NCBI GenBank assembly: GCA_020720965.1
Contig: DYNS01000032.1
Coordinates: 1 to 13,576 of the forward strand
Length of the DNA stretch: 13,576 bases
Direction of reading: 5' to 3'
Source of the DNA: Anaerolinea sp.
Lineage (GTDB): Bacteria; Chloroflexota; Anaerolineae; Anaerolineales; Villigracilaceae
Shown here: positions 1 to 5,597 of the stretch, in pieces
Layout of the letters: every line of letters starts with the position of its first letter
Position numbering within the stretch: position 1 is the stretch's first letter
Notes under the pieces: model-generated
Told to the model about the DNA's origin: nothing
Databases searched by the model: none
The model's input: the letters and a program-made list of their open reading frames with translations, nothing else
Made by a program: the position numbers and the translations under genes

Positions 1-569
1 CCGTATTGCTGCCGGTAGGCTTCGGACTGTACCAGCATCATCTTCTTTGCCAAGCCGTAAGGGGCGTTGGTTTCTTCGGGGTAGCCAATCCACAGGTCGT
101 CTTCCTTAAAAGGGACGGGGGTGAATTTGGGGTAGGCGCAAACGGTTCCGATGGCGGTGAATTTGCCCACGCCGCGCTTCCAGGATTGGTGCATCAGTTC
201 CACGCCCATCATCAGGTTATCGTAGAAAAATTCGGCGGGGTGTTCGCGGTTGGCGCCAATGCCGCCTACGTTGGCGGCAAGGTGAATGATGACCAGGTTT
301 TCGGGGTCGAGGCTGGGCTGAGATGCCTGGGCAGGCGAGAGTTTGAGGTGGGCAGGAATTGCCTCGGCGGGCTGAAGGGCATCCGAAAGCAGGCGTTGAA
401 TATCATCGCGTTCGGTTAAGTTGTAGTTTTCGATTCGCGGAATCAAAATATCGGTTACGCCGCGCGCCGCCAATTTCTCGGTAACAAAGGAGCCAAGGAA
501 ACCGGCTCCACCGGTGATGAGGACGCGCTTGCCCTGCCAAAATGTTGAAGATTGTACGTCGGATGTCAT
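1..569 (-). CDS. GDP-L-fucose synthase-like SDR reductase/epimerase (C-terminus cut by window edge)
   Basis: This is an extended short-chain dehydrogenase/reductase that would work in the cytosol on a nucleotide sugar. GDP-L-fucose synthase, which converts GDP-4-keto-6-deoxy-mannose to GDP-L-fucose with NADPH, is the best match. Only the first 189 residues are inside the window and there is no stop codon. The Rossmann motif TGGAGFLG is at about residues 19-26. HLAANVGGIGANREHP (about 96-111) and GTVCAYPK (about 141-148) are characteristic of the fucose-synthase branch, and the catalytic pair is Y171/K175 in APYGLAKK. The ATG at 569 was chosen because GGAAGAA sits just upstream and the Rossmann fold follows directly. 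About 28 residues rich in A, P and Q (roughly 63-91) lie before the NLVIIHLAA strand and look like a lineage-specific insertion. It is 44 bases after the epimerase gene on the same strand, so probably in the same operon. The family is secure; the exact substrate is inferred. Confidence 0.85.
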   Translation of the reverse strand, partial: MTSDVQSSTFWQGKRVLITGGAGFLGSFVTEKLAARGVTDILIPRIENYNLTERDDIQRLLSDALQPAEAIPAHLKLSPAQASQPSLDPENLVIIHLAANVGGIGANREHPAEFFYDNLMMGVELMHQSWKRGVGKFTAIGTVCAYPKFTPVPFKEDDLWIGYPEETNAPYGLAKKMMLVQSEAYRQQY

Positions 570-613
570 AAATTCTTCCTTTTTTGTTTTTACGGTTTGA
601 AAGTTTGCCAAAT

Positions 614-1618
614 TTATTGCACAACAAAATGGGCGTTACGGTAACGCTCGTCATACGGGTTGCGGATTAAGCCAGTTTTCAGGGCGTTCACCAGCTCCCG
701 TACCCCGTCATCTACCTTTAGGGTGGCAGTGTAGCCCAGTTCGCGCCGAATCTTCTCAAAGGAGACGGTAATATCGCGTTCATCGCCGCCGAAGGTTAAT
801 TTTTTGTATTGCACAATCACTTCCGGCAGGCGCTTGATGATGAGCGAGACAATTTGGTCTTTGGTGTAATTGCCGTCATCGCTGCCCAGATTATAGACCT
901 GCCCGCTCAACTTCTCCAGCGGCGCACTCAGCCCCAGCGCCAGCCCCCGCACCACATCCAAAACGTGGATGAAGGAGCGGGAATACCCGCGCTGGTAGAT
1001 GAGTAATTCGCGCCGGGTGAAGGCATCCAACACAAACTGATTCACAACCAGGTCGAAGCGCGTGCGTGGCGAAAGCCCATACACGGTTGCCAGTCGGAAA
1101 ATTCCGGCGGCGGGTCCGTTTTGGCTGCGGAGATATTCCTCCGCAGCGATTTTTGTCTCCGCGTAAAGCGATTCCGGCTGCAAAGGCGAATCTTCCGTCA
1201 CTGCCGCGCCCTGCTCCGAAACACCGTACACGCTGTAGGTGGATGCGTATAAAAAGCGTTCCACCCCCAGGTTGGCGGCTTGGTCGTACACATTGCGGGT
1301 TGCATCCACGTTGTAATGCCAGGCGGCGGCTTTGCCAATTGCCTGGCAGGCAGGGAAGCCCACAATCCCCGCCAAGTGAATGACGGTGTGCGGCTTGGCA
1401 ATCCCACGCGGCAGCGAATCGCGCAGGCTGCGCGGCTCGGTTACGTCCGCCTTGGCAAAATGAAATTTGGGATGCGAAAAATAAGAAAGCAGCGACTCGC
1501 CGCCAAAGAGCAAACTATCCAACACCGTCACGCGGTATCCCTCGCGCAACAAATGCGCCGTCAGCAAAGAGCCAATGTAGCCCGCCCCGCCGGTGATGAC
1601 GATATGTTTTTCATCCAT
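614..1618 (-). CDS. NAD-dependent sugar-nucleotide epimerase/dehydratase (extended SDR)
   Basis: 334-residue extended SDR, a normal length for GalE/RfbB-like enzymes, expected to epimerise or dehydrate an NDP-sugar in the cytosol with bound NAD. Visible motifs are TGGAGYIG (residues 9-16, dinucleotide binding), D34 at the end of the second strand (NAD preference), HLAGIVGFPAC (about 81-91), the serine/threonine of ASTYSVYG (about 125-132) and the catalytic Y152/K156 in LYAETK. The start at 1618 has a strong GGAGGAAG ribosome site inside the preceding regulator gene and overlaps that gene's end by 8 bases (ATGGATGA), so translation is probably coupled. The IVGFPAC pattern resembles epimerases found in exopolysaccharide clusters rather than housekeeping GalE. 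The substrate cannot be fixed from sequence; the neighbouring fucose-synthase-like gene suggests a surface-glycan sugar. Confidence 0.88.
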   Translation of the reverse strand: MDEKHIVITGGAGYIGSLLTAHLLREGYRVTVLDSLLFGGESLLSYFSHPKFHFAKADVTEPRSLRDSLPRGIAKPHTVIHLAGIVGFPACQAIGKAAAWHYNVDATRNVYDQAANLGVERFLYASTYSVYGVSEQGAAVTEDSPLQPESLYAETKIAAEEYLRSQNGPAAGIFRLATVYGLSPRTRFDLVVNQFVLDAFTRRELLIYQRGYSRSFIHVLDVVRGLALGLSAPLEKLSGQVYNLGSDDGNYTKDQIVSLIIKRLPEVIVQYKKLTFGGDERDITVSFEKIRRELGYTATLKVDDGVRELVNALKTGLIRNPYDERYRNAHFVVQ

Positions 1619-2090
1619 GCGATTCTTCCTCCAACATTAAAGAGACGCTCAGGTTTTGCACCTTCAGGGCAGCCGGGGCAAAGGCATTCACCTGCATCCC
1701 CTGCTCCACGCAGGTCAGGCGACAAATATCCGCCACATCGCCCTCGCCTTCGATCCGAACCTGCTCGTAACCGGCTTGTTTTAGCCCATCTAGCATATCC
1801 TTCACCTTTGCCCGCACCCGACGATATAGCAAAAACTGCTGCTCAATGTAATCCACCGTCAGCAGGGCGCGTTTTGCCAGCCCCTCCGGGGTGATGATGT
1901 AGCGCAATTTACGCCTCTCGGCGCGGGTCACTTTTACATAACCCTTGGAAATTAAACGCTTAAGATGCCAGTTCACCGTGCCAACCGCAACCCCCAACTG
2001 CGTGGCAAGGTCCGCCTGGGTAACGTTTGGGTCTTGTTCAATCTGTTCGAGCAGGGAGAGCTCGTGTAAAGAGTCGTGAGTATTTTCCAT
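1611..2090 (-). CDS. Winged-helix (MarR/EPS-associated type) transcriptional regulator
   Basis: 159 residues from the ATG at 2090. A TTG two codons upstream at 2096 is an alternative start. Residues about 10-75 form a winged helix-turn-helix: LLEQIEQDPNVTQADLATQL, then the recognition helix GVAVGTVNWHLKRLISKGYV, then a basic wing (KVTRAERRKLRYIITPEG). This pattern is typical of the small MarR-like regulators found in exopolysaccharide clusters. Residues about 75-105 are helical and may dimerise. The tail (105-159) contains VRIEGEGDVADI, a short glycine motif (G115, G117, A120) resembling the first beta-alpha unit of a nucleotide-binding fold, which could sense a ligand. The gene lies between two sugar-metabolism genes on the same strand, overlaps the epimerase start, and has a TATAAT promoter flanked by an inverted repeat directly upstream. 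Control of the sugar operon and of itself is therefore likely but inferred. No clear Shine-Dalgarno sequence precedes either start. Confidence 0.82.
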   Translation of the reverse strand: MENTHDSLHELSLLEQIEQDPNVTQADLATQLGVAVGTVNWHLKRLISKGYVKVTRAERRKLRYIITPEGLAKRALLTVDYIEQQFLLYRRVRAKVKDMLDGLKQAGYEQVRIEGEGDVADICRLTCVEQGMQVNAFAPAALKVQNLSVSLMLEEESHG

Positions 2091-2093
2091 AAT

Positions 2094-2141
2094 CAAAATT
2101 CAACTGCTGAATTATACCGTATATTCAGAGATTGAATTTTG
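2094..2141 (-). promoter_or_regulatory. Promoter and candidate operator of the winged-helix regulator
   Basis: On the minus strand a perfect TATAAT (plus-strand 2111-2116) lies 20 bases before the regulator's ATG. It is flanked by two arms of a perfect 10-base inverted repeat, CAAAATTCAA at 2094-2103 and TTGAATTTTG at 2132-2141, with centres 38 bases apart. One arm falls at the expected start of transcription and the other over the expected -35 region, where no good -35 hexamer is visible. This layout fits repression by a dimeric regulator, most simply the downstream winged-helix protein. The promoter call rests on the -10 box; the operator role is inference. Confidence 0.55.
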
Positions 2142-2149
2142 AACAAGCC

Positions 2150-3136
2150 TCACAAACCCACCGGGCTGCCCTTCTGGGCAGATTCCAACAATGCCAAAAT
2201 GGTTTGTACGTTCTCGCGGCTGTCTTGCAGGCTCATGCGCGGCGGCTTGCCCAATAGAGCACAATCCGCCATATCTTCCACCTCGCCCAAATACAACTCC
2301 TGCCCCGGCACAACAATCGTCTCCGTCACCTCTTCACGGTGCAGGCTCATACTCTCGTTGGAGCCGGGCTTAAAAGGCGTGGGAATATGCAACACCCCCT
2401 CCGTCCCTACCACCTCCAGGTGAGCGCGATAAGGGGAACGGAAACCGCTATCAAACTGGGCAAAAACCCCGTTTGTAAACCGAATCTGCCCCAAAAAGGA
2501 TTCATCCACCCCGCTCGCGCCTGTCACCTGGCTCCCGAACACCTCCTGCACCCCCGCCCCCGCCAGCAGACGGGCATAACTGATGGGGTAACAGCCCACA
2601 TCCCAAATACTGCCGCCGCCCATCTCCGGGGACAGGCGGATATTCGTCTCGGTCTTCATACGGAAGGTGAAAGACCCCCGAATCAGTTGCAGCCTGCCAA
2701 TTGCCCCACCCTGCACCAGTTCCAACGCCTTTTGGGTTTGGGGATGATGCCGATACATAAACGCCTCCGCCAACACCTTTCCGCTCTCAAGCGCGGCGGC
2801 GCTCATCGCGTCCACTTCTGCCAGGCTCAGCGCCAGGGGTTTTTCGCATAAAACATGCTTGCCTGCCCGCAGGGCTTTTATGCTCCACTCTGCGTGCAGG
2901 TGATTGGGCAGCGGGTTGTAAATCACATCCACCTGCGGGTCTTCTATCAGTTCCTGATAACTGCCATAGCAAACCGGAATCTCCCACTGCGCGGCGTATG
3001 CCTGCGCCGAGGGCAGGCTGCGGCTTGCCACAGCGGTAAGTCGGTTGCGGGGGGAATGGCGCAGCGGAGAGATGAGGGCGCGGTTAATTTTGGCGGTGGA
3101 AAGAATCCCCCAGTTAAGAATCGAATCCTTGGGCAT
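2150..3136 (-). CDS. Gfo/Idh/MocA-family NAD(P)-dependent oxidoreductase
   Basis: 328 residues, the usual size for glucose-fructose oxidoreductase/inositol dehydrogenase proteins: cytosolic enzymes that oxidise or reduce sugars or related polyols with NAD(P). The N-terminal Rossmann domain (1-125) has a degenerate glycine motif GILSTAKI (10-17) and the family signature EKP (98-100). The C-terminal alpha/beta domain has GGGSIWDVGCYPI (173-185). K99 and Y183 match the catalytic lysine and tyrosine of the dihydrodiol/D-xylose dehydrogenase branch, where tyrosine replaces the histidine of inositol dehydrogenases. The open frame extends upstream to 3505, but the start was set at 3136 because AGGAG lies 8 bases upstream, the family's N-terminus begins there, and the extension would overlap the divergent kinase gene. 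The gene is 59 bases before the regulator, so it could feed the same sugar operon. The substrate is unknown. Confidence 0.88.
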   Translation of the reverse strand: MPKDSILNWGILSTAKINRALISPLRHSPRNRLTAVASRSLPSAQAYAAQWEIPVCYGSYQELIEDPQVDVIYNPLPNHLHAEWSIKALRAGKHVLCEKPLALSLAEVDAMSAAALESGKVLAEAFMYRHHPQTQKALELVQGGAIGRLQLIRGSFTFRMKTETNIRLSPEMGGGSIWDVGCYPISYARLLAGAGVQEVFGSQVTGASGVDESFLGQIRFTNGVFAQFDSGFRSPYRAHLEVVGTEGVLHIPTPFKPGSNESMSLHREEVTETIVVPGQELYLGEVEDMADCALLGKPPRMSLQDSRENVQTILALLESAQKGSPVGL

Positions 3137-3242
3137 GGTTTTCTCCTCGTTATCAAAATCAAAGATACGCCATTGTAACGCTAATAAAACTTCTATTATT
3201 TTCGTTAAGTAAAACCAGCATTTCACGGATAAAATTAAGCGA
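3137..3242. promoter_or_regulatory. Divergent AT-rich promoter region between the oxidoreductase and kinase genes
   Basis: This 106-base gap is much more AT-rich than its surroundings. For the plus-strand kinase, TAAAAT at 3230-3235 lies 7 bases before the ATG, which implies a transcript with almost no leader; no Shine-Dalgarno sequence is visible. For the minus-strand oxidoreductase, TACAAT (plus-strand 3172-3177) is a possible -10 box, followed by an AGGAG ribosome site at about 3145-3149. An imperfect dyad, TAACG-n-TAATA with TATTA-n-CGTTA (3176-3207), covers the likely -35 zones of both and might bind a regulator. None of the -35 hexamers is convincing. Confidence 0.4.
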
Positions 3243-5141
3243 ATGTCACCCAACGATGTAAAATCACTCCCCCAACTGTTATACGTGGACGATAACCGCG
3301 AAGCCCGCTCTTTGGTGCGGCGTGTTCTTGCCGGGCAATATATCGTCCTGGAAGCAGGCGACCCTCTCAGCGGCATAGAACTGGCGCGAGACACCCGCCC
3401 CGATATGGTTCTGTTGGATATTAACCTGCCCAACATGACCGGTGTGGACGTGGCAATTCGGCTGCGGAGTTTTTTGCCCGCCTCTACGCCTATCGTTGCC
3501 CTCACATCCGATATTCACCCGGATATGCGCGACCGCGCCCTGGCTGCCGGGTTCACCGGCTTCCTTAGCAAACCTGTCGAAATTGACACCTTTGAAGAAG
3601 AACTCCGCGCCTTTATGGGCGGCAAACGCGAACTACTCCAAAACCCGGAAAGACACCTCCGCGAATATCAAAACGAAGTGGTGGAACGCCTGGAAAATCG
3701 TGTGCGCGAACTGAGCAACACCCTCAGTCGCAACGACTACCTCCAAAAACAAAACCAGGCAATGATTGACACCCTCTTGCGCCGCCAAAAACTGCTGGAA
3801 GCCGGAGCAAGAGTCAGCCACAGCATTACCTCCATTTTGGAATTGAGCAACCTCCTCCCGCAAATGGTGAACACCATCGTAGAATCCTTCGGGTTTTACT
3901 ACGCCGGTATCTTTTTGGTGGACGAGAAAAACGAATGGGCATATTTGCGCGCCGGGTACGGCGATGCCGGTAAAGCCATGCTGGCAGAAGGGCACAAACT
4001 GCAAGTGGGCGGAAACTCCATGATAGGAACCTGCATTCAGCACAACGAAGCCCGCATTGCCCTGGATGTGGGCGAAGAACGCGCCCATTTCAAAAATCCG
4101 CACCTGCCCCAAACCCGCTCCGAGATGGCGCTGCCCCTCTATTTTGGCGAGAGGGTTTTGGGGGCTGTCACCGTGCAATCGGTGGAGGAACGCGCCTTCA
4201 GCCAGGACGACATCACCACCCTGCAAACCATGGCAGACCACCTCGCCGTAGCCGTTCACAACGCTTACACCCTCAACGCCCTCAAAGGCGCTCACTCCGA
4301 GCTCTTACGCAGCAAAACCTTTGAAGCCATCGCCACCGCCACCGGCGAGGCAATTCACTGGGTGGGCAACAAAGCCGCCCCGGTTCCTGGCAGCGCCCGC
4401 CGCGTGCGCGAAGACCTCATTAACCTGCTATCGGTCTTTCAGGCGCTCACCGCCCAGGCGGATACGCAACATCCCCTCTTTGCCCTTGCTCAAAACCTGT
4501 TTGAAGAAGCCGAAGAAAAAGGGATTCATCTTTCCGCCCAGGCGCAGACCCTCGCCGCCAAACCCGCCCGCCAACTGGCAGCCCTCGTCAGCCTGGAGTC
4601 GATTTTTGAAGACCTGCAAATCATCGAAAACAGCGCCCGCACCATCCTCTCCATCAAAGAAGACTTAATCGGACCCGCCCGTCAGCGCAAAACCGAAGCC
4701 TTTGCCCTGCCCCCGGAAGTGACCCGCCTGGTGGAAGACATGGCGCTCCCCAAAGGCGCAGTCACCCTTACCTGGGCAAAAGACCTGCCCCCCGTTTTGG
4801 GCGATTCCAGGCAGGTGGACCAAATCTTCAACAACCTCATCAAAAACGCATGGGAGGCAATGGCAGGGCGCACAGACGCGCACATTTGGGTCTCTGCCGA
4901 AAAAGACTCCCTCCCCGGCATGGTTCGTGCCTGTGTGCGCGATAACGGACCGGGCATCCCGCCCGATTTGCAGGAGAAAATTTGGGTCTCCTTCTTCACC
5001 ACCAAAGGCGGCAGAGGCGGAACCGGGCTTGGGCTTTCTGCCTGCATGGAAATTGCCCACCAACACGGTGGAAAAATTTGGCTGGAAAGCGAACCAGGCA
5101 AAGGCGCAGCCTTCTACGTCACCCTGCCTTGCGAAATTTAA
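3243..5141 (+). CDS. Hybrid sensor kinase: receiver - coiled coil - GAF - histidine kinase
   Basis: 632 residues with no membrane segment or signal peptide, so a cytosolic kinase. The N-terminal receiver (about 10-125) has the acidic pair D16/D17, phospho-acceptor D59 in LLDINLP, T88 and K110-P111, so it should be phosphorylatable. A helical linker (about 125-195) leads to a GAF domain (about 200-340; NSMIG, SEMALPL, GAVTVQS). The dimerisation helix carries an unusual H-box, EAIHWVGNKAAP, with H372 the likely phosphorylated residue. The ATPase domain has the N box NNLIKNAWEAM (N535), DNGPGIP (567-573), FFTTKGG (584-590) and GTGLGLS (593-599), all intact. About 53 extra residues lie between H372 and the N box compared with the paralogue downstream. 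The GAF ligand is unknown; no bilin-binding CH motif is seen. The gene heads a three-gene phosphorelay block, 51 bases before a receiver gene. The start has no clear Shine-Dalgarno sequence. Confidence 0.9.
   Translation: MSPNDVKSLPQLLYVDDNREARSLVRRVLAGQYIVLEAGDPLSGIELARDTRPDMVLLDINLPNMTGVDVAIRLRSFLPASTPIVALTSDIHPDMRDRALAAGFTGFLSKPVEIDTFEEELRAFMGGKRELLQNPERHLREYQNEVVERLENRVRELSNTLSRNDYLQKQNQAMIDTLLRRQKLLEAGARVSHSITSILELSNLLPQMVNTIVESFGFYYAGIFLVDEKNEWAYLRAGYGDAGKAMLAEGHKLQVGGNSMIGTCIQHNEARIALDVGEERAHFKNPHLPQTRSEMALPLYFGERVLGAVTVQSVEERAFSQDDITTLQTMADHLAVAVHNAYTLNALKGAHSELLRSKTFEAIATATGEAIHWVGNKAAPVPGSARRVREDLINLLSVFQALTAQADTQHPLFALAQNLFEEAEEKGIHLSAQAQTLAAKPARQLAALVSLESIFEDLQIIENSARTILSIKEDLIGPARQRKTEAFALPPEVTRLVEDMALPKGAVTLTWAKDLPPVLGDSRQVDQIFNNLIKNAWEAMAGRTDAHIWVSAEKDSLPGMVRACVRDNGPGIPPDLQEKIWVSFFTTKGGRGGTGLGLSACMEIAHQHGGKIWLESEPGKGAAFYVTLPCEI
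4160..4240 (+). repeat. GAF-domain direct repeat, copy 1 (81 bases)
   Basis: This segment encodes the end of the GAF domain (GAVTVQSVEERAFSQ and onward). It matches 6536-6616 in the second kinase gene at 77 of 81 bases by eye, and all four differences are synonymous. It is the best-conserved core of a longer paralogous stretch covering the whole GAF domain and the H-box. Ordinary protein conservation would leave more third-position changes, so recent duplication or gene conversion is likely. Confidence 0.8.
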
Positions 5142-5192
5142 CCCTTCATCCCACAAAAAATATATCCCTAACCCCAGGAGGTTCCAGAGAAC

Positions 5193-5585
5193 ATGACAAC
5201 CATTTTGCTCGTAGATGATGAGCGGCTGGTACAGCGCAGCCTCGAAAAAACGCTGTTACGTGCCGGGTACGATGTCTTAACCGCGTCCGATTGCGTGAGC
5301 GGCTTGCAAACCTTTGAAGCCAACGCCGAAACAGTGGACGTTGCCGTCTTTGACCTGAACATGCCCGGCTTTGATGGAATGCCCAAAAACGATGCCGGGC
5401 TGGATTTGCTGGCAAAAGTTATCGAACACAAACCCGGCTTGCCCGCCGTTGTCCTCACCGCTTATGACGAAGTGGGCAAAGCCAAAGACGCAGTTGGCAT
5501 TGGCGCACGCGCCTACTTTGTAAAAGGGCGCGAACAAGGGCTGGTGGAACTGATTCAAGATATTTTGGGCACAAGCAACCCCTAA
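5193..5585 (+). CDS. Stand-alone response regulator receiver domain
   Basis: 130 residues containing only a receiver domain: acidic pair D8/D9, phospho-acceptor D54 in VFDLNMP, switch residue T89 in VVLTAYD and conserved K111. There is no output domain, so it probably passes phosphoryl groups between partners or acts by protein contact, as CheY- and Spo0F-like proteins do. Two details are unusual. K111 is followed by glycine rather than the common cis-proline, and the loop after the phospho-acceptor is lengthened (FDGMPKNDAG). A strong AGGAGG at 5176-5181 precedes the ATG. The gene lies between two paralogous histidine kinases, 51 bases after one and 12 before the other, which makes both of them the natural phospho-donors. 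Membership in one operon is inferred from the spacing. Confidence 0.9.
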   Translation: MTTILLVDDERLVQRSLEKTLLRAGYDVLTASDCVSGLQTFEANAETVDVAVFDLNMPGFDGMPKNDAGLDLLAKVIEHKPGLPAVVLTAYDEVGKAKDAVGIGARAYFVKGREQGLVELIQDILGTSNP

Positions 5586-5597
5586 AGAGAGGCAACC

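Noticed and set aside
6..419. 137-codon open frame on the plus strand
   Set aside because: It is opposite the fucose-synthase-like gene, whose Rossmann and YxxxK motifs are read on the minus strand; the frame has no ribosome site or family signature.
3137..3505. N-terminal extension of the Gfo/Idh oxidoreductase frame
   Set aside because: The extra residues are low-quality and overlap the kinase start; the ATG at 3136 has a good ribosome site and is where the family begins.
3840..4260. Possible phytochrome-like, bilin-binding GAF domains
   Set aside because: No CH bilin-attachment motif or PAS/PHY partner domains are visible; the cysteine in NSMIGTCI is not at a known attachment site and is absent from the first GAF domain of the second kinase.
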